Shown in pieces: positions 13,401 through 25,126 of a stretch of DNA of 64,000 nucleotides (within the stretch, counting starts at the first letter, position 1; each line of letters begins with the position of its first letter). The notes under the pieces were generated by a model, which searched no databases, was not told the origin of the DNA, and saw nothing but the letters and a program-made list of their open reading frames with translations. The DNA is taken from contig NW_022204507.1 of the NCBI RefSeq assembly GCF_008831285.2, forward strand, positions 5,538,174-5,602,173, given 5' to 3'. The stretch comes from Nymphaea colorata (lineage: Eukaryota > Streptophyta > Magnoliopsida > Nymphaeales > Nymphaeaceae). Position numbers and translations under genes: made by a program.

Positions 13401-16400
13401 CAAACTTAGTATTTCTTTCCCATAGATCATTCACTATTGATGTAGCCACAAGTTCAACCGATTGGATTAACTACAAGGGATCGAACTAATGCATAGATCC
13501 CACTTATATACATATGAACTTGTGATTTGAATCAATTAAATAATTCATTATAGATGTAATAACAAGTAAGACACATTAGATTAAATATCGATGAGCAAAT
13601 CAATCACTTGAATCTCATTAATTTTCTTTTAAACTTGTGATTACAATCGACTAAATAATTCAATAAGGATGTTACAACAAGTAAAAAAAAATCAATTAAA
13701 TATGCGTGATCAAAAGAAACACTTAAATCCCACTCGTATTGAGGGAACTTGCGATTTCAATCCCTCAAATCGTTCGCCATAGATGTAACATGAAGTTAAA
13801 CTCATTAGATTGGATACAAGGGATCGAACAAATGCATTGGTTCCTTTTGTATCCATATAAACTAGTGATTTTAATCTTTTAAACCATTCATTACAGACTT
13901 TATAACAAACGAAACATATTAGATTAACTACAAGAGATCATTTGAATGAGTTGAATCTCATTCATTTTCATACGAACCATTCAATGTGAATGCATCAACA
14001 AGTTAACCACTTTCAATTAAATATGTGTGATCAAATGAATGAATTAAATCTCTCGGGCATTGATACGAACTTATGATTTAAATCTATTCGATCATCAATA
14101 ATTAGATATGTAACTACAAGTTCAACTCATTAGATTAACTGCAAGGGATCAAACTAATGCATAGATCCCATTTGTATCCACGTGAACTTGTGATTGCAAT
14201 CACTTAAATCATTCATTATAGATGCAACAACAAGTGAAACACATTATATTTAGTGTGATTGAGCAAATGAATAACCTGAATCTCATTCAATTTCATTTAA
14301 ACTTGTGATTTCAATCCACTACATCATTTTAATATGTATTAATAAAATGTTATACACATTTAATTTAATATGTGTGATCAAATGAATGAATTAAATCCCA
14401 CTATTATTGACACAAACTTGTGATTTCTTTTCCTTAGATCATTCATCATAGATGATGTAACAACAAGTTCAACTAATTGGATTAACTACAAGGGGTGTAA
14501 CTAAGGTAATGATCCCATTTACATACATATGAACTTGTGATTTCAATCATTAAAATCATTCATTATACATGTAATAACAAGTGAGACACATTAGATTAAA
14601 TATGAGTGAGCAAATCAATCAGTTGAGTCTCATTCATTTTCTTTTAATCTTGTGATTTCAATTCACTATATCATTTAATATGGATGTAATAACAAGTTAA
14701 GCACATTGAATTAAATATGTGCGATCAAAAGAATCACTTAAATTCCACTCGTAATGATAGTAACTTGTGATTTCCATTCCTTAAATCCTTCGCTATAGAT
14801 GTAACAAGAAGTTAAACTCGTTGGATTATTTAAAAGAGATCAAACAAATTGTGATTTCAATCATTTAAATCATTCATTATCGATGTAACAACAAGTGAGA
14901 CACATTAGATTAAATATAAGTGAGCAAACGAACCACTTGATTCTCATTCATTTTCTTTTAAGCTTGTGATTTCAGTCTACTAAATGATTCAATATGGATG
15001 TAACAACAAGTTAGGCACATTCAATTAAATATGCGTCATCAAAAGCATCACTTAAACCAACTCGCATTGATAGGAACTTGTGATTTCATCTCTTAAATTG
15101 TTCCCTATGTATGTAACAAGAAGTTAAGCTCATTGCATTAGATACAAGGGATTAAACAAATGCATTGGTCTCATTTCTAACCATGTAAACTAGTGATTTT
15201 AGTCATTTTAATCATTCATTATAGACATTGTAACAAGCGAAACATATTACATTAACTATAAGTGATCAAGTGAATGAGTTGAATCTCCTTCATTTTCATA
15301 CAAACTTGTGATTTCAGTTCACTAAATCAGTCAATGTGAATGTAACAATAAGTTAACCACTTTCAATTAAATATGTGTGATCAAATGAATCAACTCATTA
15401 GATATGTAACTACAAGTTTAACTCACTGGATTAACTGCAATGGATCAAACTAATACTTAGATCTCATTTGTATCTATATGAACTTGTGATCGCAATCATT
15501 TAAATCATTCATTTTAGATGTAATAACAAGTGAAACACCTTATATTTATTGTGATTGCACAATTGAATGACTTGAATCTCATTCATTTTCGTTTAAAATT
15601 GTGATTTCAATGTACTAAATCATTTAATATGGATTAACAACGTCTTATCCACATTCAAGTTAATATGCATGATCAAATGAATCAATAAAATCTCACTATT
15701 ATTGATACAAACTTAGTATTTCTTTCCCATAGATCATTCACTATTGATGTAGCCACAAGTTCAACCGATTGGATTAACTACAAGGGATCGAACTAATGCA
15801 TAGATCCCACTTATATACATATGAACTTGTGATTTGAATCAATTAAATAATTCATTATAGATGTAATAACAAGTAAGACACATTAGATTAAATATCGATG
15901 AGCAAATCAATCACTTGAATCTCATTAATTTTCTTTTAAACTTGTGATTACAATCGACTAAATAATTCAATAAGGATGTTACAACAAGTAAAAAAAAAAT
16001 CAATTAAATATGCGTGATCAAAAGAAACACTTAAATCCCACTCGTATTGAGGGAACTTGCGATTTCAATCCCTCAAATCGTTCGCCATAGATGTAACATG
16101 AAGTTAAACTCATTAGATTGGATACAAGGGATCGAACAAATGCATTGGTTCCTTTTGTATCCATATAAACTAGTGATTTTAATCTTTTAAACCATTCATT
16201 ACAGACTTTATAACAAACGAAACATATTAGATTAACTACAAGAGATCATTTGAATGAGTTGAATCTCATTCATTTTCATACGAACCATTCAATGTGAATG
16301 CATCAACAAGTTAACCACTTTCAATTAAATATGTGTGATCAAATGAATGAATTAAATCTCTCGGGCATTGATACGAACTTATGATTTAAATCTATTCGAT

Positions 16401-18304
16401 CATCAATAATTAGATATGTAACTACAAGTTCAACTCATTAGATTAACTGCAAGGGATCAAACTAATGCATAGATCCCATTTGTATCCACGTGAACTTGTG
16501 ATTGCAATCACTTAAATCATTCATTATAGATGCAACAACAAGTGAAACACATTATATTTAGTGTGATTGAGCAAATGAATAACCTGAATCTCATTCAATT
16601 TCATTTAAACTTGTGATTTCAATCCACTACATCATTTTAATATGTATTAATAAAATGTTATACACATTTAATTTAATATGTGTGATCAAATGAATGAATT
16701 AAATCCCACTATTATTGACACAAACTTGTGATTTCTTTTCCTTAGATCATTCATCATAGATGATGTAACAACAAGTTCAACTAATTGGATTAACTACAAG
16801 GGGTGTAACTAAGGTAATGATCCCATTTACATACATATGAACTTGTGATTTCAATCATTAAAATCATTCATTATACATGTAATAACAAGTGAGACACATT
16901 AGATTAAATATGAGTGAGCAAATCAATCAGTTGAGTCTCATTCATTTTCTTTTAATCTTGTGATTTCAATTCACTATATCATTTAATATGGATGTAATAA
17001 CAAGTTAAGCACATTGAATTAAATATGTGCGATCAAAAGAATCACTTAAATTCCACTCGTAATGATAGTAACTTGTGATTTCCATTCCTTAAATCCTTCG
17101 CTATAGATGTAACAAGAAGTTAAACTCGTTGGATTATTTAAAAGAGATCAAACAAATTGTGATTTCAATCATTTAAATCATTCATTATCGATGTAACAAC
17201 AAGTGAGACACATTAGATTAAATATAAGTGAGCAAACGAACCACTTGATTCTCATTCATTTTCTTTTAAGCTTGTGATTTCAGTCTACTAAATGATTCAA
17301 TATGGATGTAACAACAAGTTAGGCACATTCAATTAAATATGCGTCATCAAAAGCATCACTTAAACCAACTCGCATTGATAGGAACTTGTGATTTCATCTC
17401 TTAAATTGTTCCCTATGTATGTAACAAGAAGTTAAGCTCATTGCATTAGATACAAGGGATTAAACAAATGCATTGGTCTCATTTCTAACCATGTAAACTA
17501 GTGATTTTAGTCATTTTAATCATTCATTATAGACATTGTAACAAGCGAAACATATTACATTAACTATAAGTGATCAAGTGAATGAGTTGAATCTCCTTCA
17601 TTTTCATACAAACTTGTGATTTCAGTTCACTAAATCAGTCAATGTGAATGTAACAATAAGTTAACCACTTTCAATTAAATATGTGTGATCAAATGAATCA
17701 ACTCATTAGATATGTAACTACAAGTTTAACTCACTGGATTAACTGCAATGGATCAAACTAATACTTAGATCTCATTTGTATCTATATGAACTTGTGATCG
17801 CAATCATTTAAATCATTCATTTTAGATGTAATAACAAGTGAAACACCTTATATTTATTGTGATTGCACAATTGAATGACTTGAATCTCATTCATTTTCGT
17901 TTAAAATTGTGATTTCAATGTACTAAATCATTTAATATGGATTAACAACGTCTTATCCACATTCAAGTTAATATGCATGATCAAATGAATCAATAAAATC
18001 TCACTATTATTGATACAAACTTAGGATTTCTTTCCCATAGATCATTCACTATTGATGTAGCCACAAGTTCAACCGATTGGATTAACTACAAGGGATCGAA
18101 CTAATGCATAGATCCCACTTATATACATATGAACTTGTGATTTGAATCAATTAAATAATTCATTATAGATGTAATAACAAGTAAGACACATTAGATTAAA
18201 TATCGATGAGCAAATCAATCACTTGAATCTCATTAATTTTCTTTTAAACTTGTGATTACAATCGACTAAATAATTCAATAAGGATGTTACAACAAGTAAA
18301 AAAA
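4461..18304 (+). repeat. Six near-identical tandem satellite units
   Basis: Units start at 4461, 6768, 9076, 11383, 13690 and 15998, with lengths of 2306-2308 bp. By eye they are nearly the same base for base as the unit at 2155. Differences are confined mainly to the length of an A run before each boundary and one variable site in subunit 19 (CTTAGATTTC at about 6483 and 11099; CTTAGTATTTC at about 8789, 13406 and 15713; CTTAGGATTTC at about 18021). This block carries variants not seen in copies to the right of the retrotransposon, such as CATTATCGATG and GAACCACTTG in subunit 11 and a longer spacer in subunit 4. Such uniformity means very recent amplification or gene conversion, or repetition introduced by the assembler. 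Confidence 0.93.
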
Positions 18305-19760
18305 AATCAATTAAATATGCGTGATCAAAAGAAACACTTAAATCCCACTCGTATTGAGGGAACTTGCGATTTCAATCCCTCAAATCGTTCGCCATAGATG
18401 TAACATGAAGTTAAACTCATTAGATTGGATACAAGGGATCGAACAAATGCATTGGTTCCTTTTGTATCCATATAAACTAGTGATTTTAATCTTTTAAACC
18501 ATTCATTACAGACTTTATAACAAACGAAACATATTAGATTAACTACAAGAGATCATTTGAATGAGTTGAATCTCATTCATTTTCATACGAACCATTCAAT
18601 GTGAATGCATCAACAAGTTAACCACTTTCAATTAAATATGTGTGATCAAATGAATGAATTAAATCTCTCGGGCATTGATACGAACTTATGATTTAAATCT
18701 ATTCGATCATATAATTAGATATGTAACTACAAGTTCAACTCATTAGATTAACTGCAAGGATCAAACTAATGCATAGATCCCATTTGTATCCACGTGAACT
18801 TGTGATTGCAATCACTTAAATCATTCATTATAGATGCAACAACAAGTGAAACACATTATATTTAGTGTGATTGAGCAAATGAATAACCTGAATCTCATTC
18901 AATTTCATTTAAACTTGTGATTTCAATCCACTACATCATTTTAATATGTATTAATAAAATGTTATACACATTTAATTTATATGTGTGATCAAATGAATGA
19001 ATTAAATCCCACTATTATTGACACAAACTTGTGATTTCTTTTCCTTAGATCATTCATCATAGATGATGTAACAACAAGTTCAACTAATTGGATTAACTAC
19101 AAGGGGTGTAACTAAGGTAATGATCCCATTTACATACATATGAACTTGTGATTTCAATCATTAAAATCATTCATTATACATGTAACAACAAGTGGGACAC
19201 ATTAGATTAAATATGAGTGAGCGAATCAATCAGTTGACTCTCATTCATTTTCTTTTAATCTTGTGATTTCAATTCACTATATCATTTAATATGGACTTAA
19301 TAACAAGTTAACCACATTGAATTAAATATGTGCGATCAAAAGAATCACTTAAATTCCACTCGTAATGATAGTAACTTGTGATTTCCATTCCTTAAATCCT
19401 TCGCTATAGATGTGACAAGAAGTTAAACTCGTTGGATTATTAAAAAGAGATCAAACAAATTGTGATTTCAATCATTTAAATCATTCATTATCAATGTAAC
19501 AACAAGTGAGACACATTAGATTAAATATAAGTGAGCAAACGAATCACTTGATTCTCATTCATTTTCTTTTAAGCTTGTGATTTCAGTCTACTAAATGATT
19601 CAATATGGATGTAACAACAAGTTAGGCACATTCAATTAAATATGCGTCATCAAAAGCATCACTTAAACCAACTCGCATTGATAGGAACTTGTGATTTCAT
19701 CTCTTAAATTGTTCCATATGTATGTAACAAGAAGTTTAGCTCATTGCATTAGATACAAGG
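18305..19760 (+). repeat. Satellite unit 9, left part, cut by the retrotransposon
   Basis: Subunits 1 to 13 of a unit whose remainder continues at 25217. The first part matches the homogeneous left block apart from a few one- or two-base losses. From about 19184 it switches to the diverged version seen on the right of the element: TGTAACAACAAGTGGGACAC, GAGCGAATC, ATTATTAAAAAGAG, CATTATCAATG and GAATCACTTG. The element is inserted inside subunit 13. Confidence 0.9.
19756..19760. repeat. Target site duplication, left copy (CAAGG)
   Basis: CAAGG lies directly outside the left LTR and recurs at 25212-25216 outside the right LTR. Uninterrupted satellite copies read GATACAAGGGATTAAAC with a single CAAGG here, so the five bases are a true integration duplication of the size usual for Ty1/copia integrase. 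Confidence 0.96.
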
Positions 19761-20009
19761 TGAGAAGACCTTGAGAATATCGTTAGAGAAAGAGAAAGAG
19801 AGGACACGAGCAGAAGCAAATACTATAAGCTCTTCTATATTATGTATTGATTGGAATACAGCAAATATATAGAGTACATATGATGGGAGGTTACAACACA
19901 ATATGGCAAGATATAAAATCTATCAGATCCACAATTATAGGGGATTGACGTTGCCAATTAGATCCACAATTATATGCTCGTCAATCATTATGCAAAACCT
20001 TCCTTAACA
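19761..20009 (-). repeat. 3' LTR of the copia element
   Basis: A 249-bp LTR that on the element strand starts TGTTAAGGAAGG and ends GGTCTTCTCA, so it has the usual TG...CA ends. It aligns without gaps to 24963-25211 with five substitutions (19784, 19861, 19976, 19978 and 19992, within a base or so). The polyprotein frame, if read past the early stop, would end at a TAA just inside this LTR (19988-19990). Confidence 0.96.
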
Positions 20010-20119
20010 GTCTCCCGCAATCTGAACGGCGGTTCTATGACGTTGAGATTGTTTCTGAAAGTCGTGAACGTTGTTCCTCCAAGAGCCTTTGTCATCCCAT
20101 CTGCTAGTTGCTCTTTGGT
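19988..20119 (-). pseudogene. In-frame polyprotein tail after the premature stop
   Basis: Reading on in the same frame past TGA 20120-20122 gives 43 sense codons and then TAA at 19988-19990. The segment begins TKEQLADGMTKAL, the recognisable C-terminal end of copia RNase H (usually xDxLADxxTKxL). Its survival in frame shows the TGA is a point change in this copy rather than the natural end. The last codons run across the polypurine tract into the 3' LTR, as in some compact copia elements. Confidence 0.85.
20010..20018 (-). promoter_or_regulatory. Polypurine tract of the copia element
   Basis: The element strand reads GCGGGAGAC directly before the 3' LTR. It is mostly purine and in the position required for plus-strand priming, but shorter than typical and interrupted by C. 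Position is firm, exact limits are not. Confidence 0.65.
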
Positions 20120-23100
20120 TCAAATGAAGTTCACTTGTATATCTCCCTTATTGATATGATCTCTAACATAGTGAAAATCAATTTCAACATGTTTGGTACG
20201 AGCATGAAAGATTGGATTTGCTGCTAGGTATAAAGCACCTATATTATCGCACCATAGGACTGGTGTATCTTGTGAGGAGATCTTCAATTCCTTGAGAAGA
20301 AATTTTAACCATAATATTTCTGCAGAGGCACAGGCTAGAGATTTGTATTCAGCTTCAGTGCTGGATCGAGCTACAGTCCTTTGTTTTCTGGAGGCCCATG
20401 AGATGACATTATTTCCTAAGAGAGCAACAAAACCACCAGTCGACTTTCGGTCTTTCGGACTTCCAGCCCAGTCCGCGTCTGCATATATGCTTAATTGCAA
20501 TGAAGGCGATTGAGTCAAGCGAAGAACATAATGACTGGTGCCTTTTAAATACCGAAGTATTCTTTTAACCATTGTCCAATGAGCCACTTTGGGAGAGTGC
20601 ATGAATTGACATGCACGATTTACCGCAAAAGTAATATCAGGTCGTGTCAGTGTAACATACTGTAATGCACCTATCATACTCCTATATAGTGTGGGATCCG
20701 AAAAGGAGGATTCTTCAACAACTGTGACATTTTTGGTAGTCACCATGGGAGACGTTGTGGGTTTGGCATTGTCCATCTTAGCTTTGCGAAGAATGCTATT
20801 AATGTAATTTTCTTGGCACAGGTATATCTCCCCGGGTTGTCGCTTTACTTCAATGCCTAGAAAATACGTGAGAGGGCCAAGATCTTTAACCGAAAAGGTG
20901 GAACCAAGCTGGGTAATGATACGAGAAATGAGAGCTGGTGCTGATCCGGTAATGATCAAATCATCAACGTAAACAAGCAGATAAAGTTGATGCCCATCAC
21001 AAGAGTAAATAAATAGGGATGCATCAGATTGAGACACAACAAAACCAAGATCAGTAAGAAAGCAACTCAGGCGATGATACCATGCACGTGGAGCTTGCTT
21101 GAGCCCATAGAGTGCTTTATCTAATTTGCATACATAATGAGGAAAGGTGCTATCTTGAAATCCCTCAGGTTGAGCCATATAGACATCTTCAAAAAGATAC
21201 CCATTAAGAAATGCATTGTCAAAATCAAGTTGTCGTAAAGACCAACCAAAGTGGGCAGCAAGAGAGAGTAACACTCTGATAGTGGTGGGTTTGACAGTCG
21301 GACTAAAAGTTTCTTGATAGTCAATGCCAGCCGTTTGAAGAAAACCCCAAGCGACAAGTCGAGCTTTATGTCGTGCAATGGAACCATCAGGGTGATGTTT
21401 GATCTTGTAAACCCATTTGGAACTAATGACATGGAGATTCGGCTGTGGAGGTACAAGATGCCAGGTTTTGTTTTTCTGCAATGCTGAGAACTCATTTTGC
21501 ATAGCATTAAGCCAACACGATGATTGAATAGCTTCTTTAAAATTCCCTTGTTCCTCTTGTGCTGTGATGGCTGAAAAAACTTTTGGTTTTGAAGAACCTG
21601 TCACAGAACGGGTTAGCATTTGATGAGATCGAGTGGGAGGATCAAGACTGGTGGTGGCAGCAACAATAGCCAAATCGGACGTAGTTGGTGTATCCAGAAC
21701 AGATGGTGTCTCTGATGTAGGACTTTCAGTCTCATTGAGCGATAGACCGAGGTGTTCACGAGGTGAAGTCGTGGCTGAGGCTGTAGCCATAGGAAGAGGT
21801 AACACAGTATAGGTGGAGGCTGGCGTGGACTGTGTTGGATCACACATTGGATCAACTGGACTAGAAGGAGAGTCGTCGGTCATATTTGGCAGCCAACGAG
21901 AAACAAGTTCCTCTGTGAAATCCGCAGAAGAGTTAGATCCATCTGTTTGAGTTTCATCAAAGACAACATGTCGAGATATAAGAATGCGATGATGTCTCTT
22001 GTCATAGCATAAATGTCCTTTATGATGACTAGCATAACCCAAGAAAAGGCATGAAGTAGTCTTGGGCTGAAATTTGGAATCATTGATAGGCGTCAATAGT
22101 GGATAGCATGTGGCTCCAAAAACCTTCAAATGTGCATATTCTGGATCCTTGTGAAACAACATAGAAAAGGGCGATTTGCGCTGCAACTTCAAAGTTGGTA
22201 GACGATTGATAATATATATGGCAGTGCGAAAAGCGTCAACCCAGAAACTATATGATAATCCAGCATCATAAAGCATACTTAATCCTGTTTCGACGGTATG
22301 ACGATTTTTTCGTTCAACAATTCCATTTTGTTCCGGAGTGTAAGGGCAAGAAAATTGATGCATAATTCCATGTTCATCACAGAATGCAGCTAAGACAGAG
22401 TTCACGAATTCTTTTCCATTGTCAGAATGAATGGAGCATATATGTGCATTTAACTGCTTTTCAATCAAGATCTTAAAATTCTTGAAACAAGGAACAACTT
22501 CAGACTTAGTTTTCAGAGGAAAAAACCATGAAAATCTAGAATAATCATCAACGATGAGTAGAAAGAACCTGAATCCCTCTCGAGAGGTGATCGGGGCAGG
22601 TCCCCATACATCCATGTGAAGCATTTCAAGAGGCCGTGAGGCTTGAAAATCAGAAGTTGGAAAAGGTTGCTTATGTGCCTTTCCCAAAAGACAAGACTGA
22701 CATACTCCTTTTGGAATAGGAGAATTTATTGATATGAATCTACTGGAATTTAAAAAACCGACGATCTTCTTGTTGGCATGACCAAGACGCCGATGCCATA
22801 GTTCGAATGGTGCTGAAATTTTATTGACGCCTGCTGGAAACCAACAACTAAATGCTGCTCCCTTGGTTGAAGATGACTCCATGTTTGACTTCATCGCCTT
22901 AATGGGATAGAGCCCATTACGCATCTTTGGTCCTTGAAGTAGAACCTTGCCCGTCTGTCGATCCTTAATAACAAAATTATGTGGTGAGAATTGAAAAATA
23001 CAATCATTTTCATATGTAAATTTTCCCACTGATAAAAGATTGTGAGCCATTGTGGGCACATGCAAGGCATTGTTAAGATGAAACGAAGATCCTGAAGTAT

Positions 23101-24193
23101 TAAGTAATAAATTCCCTATATGCTTAATAGAGAGACTTGAACCATTACCAATCATGATATTGTCCGATCCATCATATGTCGTCTTGTTGTGCATCATCTC
23201 ATCATTGTTGACAATATGATTGGTTGCTCCCGAGTCGGGATACCAATATTCACCAGTGGATTCTTGTAGACTCATAGCAGAGAATGCACGCGGAATATCA
23301 TAACATGTCCTTGCCGAGTGACCTTTCCGTCCACAATATTGACATGTGATGATGGTGCGAGGATGACTTCCATTTCCCGTATTGTTGTTGGAGTCTCCGT
23401 TTTGTGGTGGTTGAGTTTGAATATGTGGTCGATTTCCTCTTCCTTGGAATCGACCTCCTTGCCGACCTCTGAAGCCACCTCGTCCTCTTCCGCGCCCTCG
23501 AAAAGTGTTGAAAGCAATCTGGTTTTCAACCTGTGGCAATGCTTGGATAGATTTGTGAGGATCGACCCTAGCTGATTTGAACATAGTAAGTCTCTTCTCT
23601 TGAGTGAGCAGAAGATCAAACAATTCAGAAAACGTAATTGAGGCATTTGACGAATTAGCACTAATGAGAGTCACAAAACTTTCATATTCAATAGGCAAAC
23701 CATTCATTGTGATCTGTACAAGATCGCCATCTGTTGTATCTAATCCGGCCGCGGATAGTGTATCAGCAAGAAATTTGATTCGCTCCAAGTAAGTTTGCAT
23801 ATCCATATTGCCTTTTTGAATGAAATGTAATTCCTTTCGCAGCAGCATTATTCTCAAAGGTGATTGAGAACTAAACGACTTTTTCAGCGTATTCCATGCC
23901 TCAAACGCTGATTTACTAGTCACGATTTGTCTAAGAACTGGTTCGGAGACGGTGGCCTTGATCCAACTTAGTGCTAATCGATCAGACCTCTTCCAAACAG
24001 TGAACTCCGGATTTACTTCACTCTTGCCATCCTTCACGATGGTTTCTGAAGGAGCGGGAAAAGTCCCATCTATGAACTGTATAAGTTCTTGAGACTCCAT
24101 GGCCGATTCCAACTGGGAGCTCCATAGTAAATAATTGTCTCGGTTAAGCTTAACAGAGACAAGAGCAGCGATAGCATTCCATTGAGTTGCCAT
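20120..24193 (-). CDS. Copia gag-pol polyprotein, C-terminally truncated
   Basis: One 1357-codon frame encoding all proteins needed for copying and integrating the element. Gag comes first (about 1-230), then an RG-rich stretch (231-253) and a CCHC zinc knuckle (C284, C287, H292, C297). The aspartic protease has D320-S-G. The integrase has its HHCC finger (H467, H472, C498, C501) and catalytic D528, D591 and E627, with 35 residues between the last two. Reverse transcriptase spans about 908-1150, with motif A at D990 and YVDD at 1075-1078. RNase H follows (D1239/D1241, SSTEAEY at 1277-1283, D1316). ATG 24193 is the first start after an in-frame TAA (24221-24223), nine codons upstream. The frame stops at TGA 20120-20122, before the conserved RNase H tail. 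W949 in RLVAWGF, where copia RTs normally have lysine, is a second oddity. All other key residues are intact. Confidence 0.95.
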   Translation of the reverse strand: MATQWNAIAALVSVKLNRDNYLLWSSQLESAMESQELIQFIDGTFPAPSETIVKDGKSEVNPEFTVWKRSDRLALSWIKATVSEPVLRQIVTSKSAFEAWNTLKKSFSSQSPLRIMLLRKELHFIQKGNMDMQTYLERIKFLADTLSAAGLDTTDGDLVQITMNGLPIEYESFVTLISANSSNASITFSELFDLLLTQEKRLTMFKSARVDPHKSIQALPQVENQIAFNTFRGRGRGRGGFRGRQGGRFQGRGNRPHIQTQPPQNGDSNNNTGNGSHPRTIITCQYCGRKGHSARTCYDIPRAFSAMSLQESTGEYWYPDSGATNHIVNNDEMMHNKTTYDGSDNIMIGNGSSLSIKHIGNLLLNTSGSSFHLNNALHVPTMAHNLLSVGKFTYENDCIFQFSPHNFVIKDRQTGKVLLQGPKMRNGLYPIKAMKSNMESSSTKGAAFSCWFPAGVNKISAPFELWHRRLGHANKKIVGFLNSSRFISINSPIPKGVCQSCLLGKAHKQPFPTSDFQASRPLEMLHMDVWGPAPITSREGFRFFLLIVDDYSRFSWFFPLKTKSEVVPCFKNFKILIEKQLNAHICSIHSDNGKEFVNSVLAAFCDEHGIMHQFSCPYTPEQNGIVERKNRHTVETGLSMLYDAGLSYSFWVDAFRTAIYIINRLPTLKLQRKSPFSMLFHKDPEYAHLKVFGATCYPLLTPINDSKFQPKTTSCLFLGYASHHKGHLCYDKRHHRILISRHVVFDETQTDGSNSSADFTEELVSRWLPNMTDDSPSSPVDPMCDPTQSTPASTYTVLPLPMATASATTSPREHLGLSLNETESPTSETPSVLDTPTTSDLAIVAATTSLDPPTRSHQMLTRSVTGSSKPKVFSAITAQEEQGNFKEAIQSSCWLNAMQNEFSALQKNKTWHLVPPQPNLHVISSKWVYKIKHHPDGSIARHKARLVAWGFLQTAGIDYQETFSPTVKPTTIRVLLSLAAHFGWSLRQLDFDNAFLNGYLFEDVYMAQPEGFQDSTFPHYVCKLDKALYGLKQAPRAWYHRLSCFLTDLGFVVSQSDASLFIYSCDGHQLYLLVYVDDLIITGSAPALISRIITQLGSTFSVKDLGPLTYFLGIEVKRQPGEIYLCQENYINSILRKAKMDNAKPTTSPMVTTKNVTVVEESSFSDPTLYRSMIGALQYVTLTRPDITFAVNRACQFMHSPKVAHWTMVKRILRYLKGTSHYVLRLTQSPSLQLSIYADADWAGSPKDRKSTGGFVALLGNNVISWASRKQRTVARSSTEAEYKSLACASAEILWLKFLLKELKISSQDTPVLWCDNIGALYLAANPIFHARTKHVEIDFHYVRDHINKGDIQVNFI

Positions 24194-24950
24194 AAGACTT
24201 CTAGAGAGAGAAGATGATGGTTACACAGGGAAAAAAAATAGAGGACGTTCCCCTGTTAGTAGCTGAAAAATCAGCAACTTCTCGCTGGACTGACGCCTCA
24301 ATCAGCAGATCCGATCCACAGCAGAGTCGCGCCTAAGATGGACTGACGCCTCAGCCTGGATCACTTGTATAATTGCTGGAACAGGGGATTCCGTTTTGAG
24401 TAACAATGTGTACTCAAAAATCCGTAGCGCGTTAATGCCAAACCCAAAAAATCTGAAACTTGGAGGGAAGAAAGCCAAGAAAGAGACGATTCCGTTGGAT
24501 CCTTGCTCGACCCCAACCGTCGCTGGAGCTGATAACGCCGACGACCTGAAGTTGAGGTGGAACTCTGTTTAAACTCTAGAATATAGGATTCCGTTAGAAC
24601 AGAGGCGGCCGGAAAGACGTTGATTCCGGTCGACGCCGTCGTCCGTTCTGGTTGAGCACCGGTCCGATGCAAGCGTAACTTCCAGACGAGGATTCTTGTG
24701 CTACCTCAGATCGATTGAACGTCTGTGGAGATAGCGCCTGATTTTTGAAAATGGAAGACGGTGGTGGGTCGGTTTGCCTCTTTCACTGAAGAAGAGGGAA
24801 AAACTTAGTTCTTCACCACCAAGTCACACTGGGTGACTTGTGTGTGAAAAACAAAGACACCAAGATATTTAGACAGGAAAAGGGGAGATGGCAAACAGAA
24901 ACACAGCAAGTGAAACTTGCTGGGTTGCAGACAGACGATAACAGAGACTG
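24194..24950 (-). other. Untranslated leader of the copia element
   Basis: About 760 bases lie between the primer site and the polyprotein ATG. I find no recognisable protein; the short frames at 24361-24672 and 24813-25103 look like chance. Visible structure: an 8-bp stem with a 3-base loop at 24904-24922 (CAGCAAGT/ACTTGCTG), a 7-bp stem with a 5-base loop at 24821-24839 (AAGTCAC/GTGACTT), and a perfect 15-bp direct repeat TGGACTGACGCCTCA at 24286-24300 and 24339-24353. The stems lie where packaging or dimerisation signals are found in retroelement RNA, but no function is shown. Confidence 0.7.
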
Positions 24951-24962
24951 GCTCTGATACCA
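24951..24962 (-). promoter_or_regulatory. Primer binding site for initiator tRNA-Met
   Basis: The element strand reads TGGTATCAGAGC directly after the 5' LTR. This complements the 3' end of plant initiator methionine tRNA and is the standard minus-strand primer site of plant copia elements. It fixes both the element's orientation and the inner edge of the 5' LTR. Confidence 0.94.
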
Positions 24963-25066
24963 TGAGAAGACCTTGAGAATATCGTGAGAGAAAGAGAAAG
25001 AGAGGACACGAGCAGAAGCAAATACTATAAGCTCTTCTATATTATGTATTGATTGGAATACAACAA

Positions 25067-25073
25067 ATATATA
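25067..25073 (-). promoter_or_regulatory. TATA-like promoter element in the 5' LTR
   Basis: The element strand reads CTCTATATATTTG here, about 140 bases into the LTR, the position expected at the end of U3 in short plant copia LTRs. The same sequence is in the 3' LTR. Transcription would start some 25-35 bases downstream, inferred from plant TATA spacing; no initiation site can be proved from sequence. Confidence 0.6.
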
Positions 25074-25126
25074 GAGTACATATGATGGGAGGTTACAACA
25101 CAATATGGCAAGATATAAAATCTATC

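Noticed and set aside
19974-20513. Short plus-strand frames at 19974-20159 and 20292-20513
   Set aside because: Antisense shadows of the LTR, tail and RNase H region of the polyprotein.
21121-23792. Other short frames of 62-129 codons on both strands within the element
   Set aside because: Out-of-frame shadows of gag-pol, without domains of their own.
24361-24672. 103-codon minus-strand frame in the copia leader
   Set aside because: No recognisable domain, and it lies in the untranslated leader before gag. Possible but unsupported as a leader peptide.
24813-25103. 96-codon minus-strand frame spanning leader, primer site and LTR
   Set aside because: It would be translated through the primer binding site and the promoter part of the LTR; low-complexity, no family.
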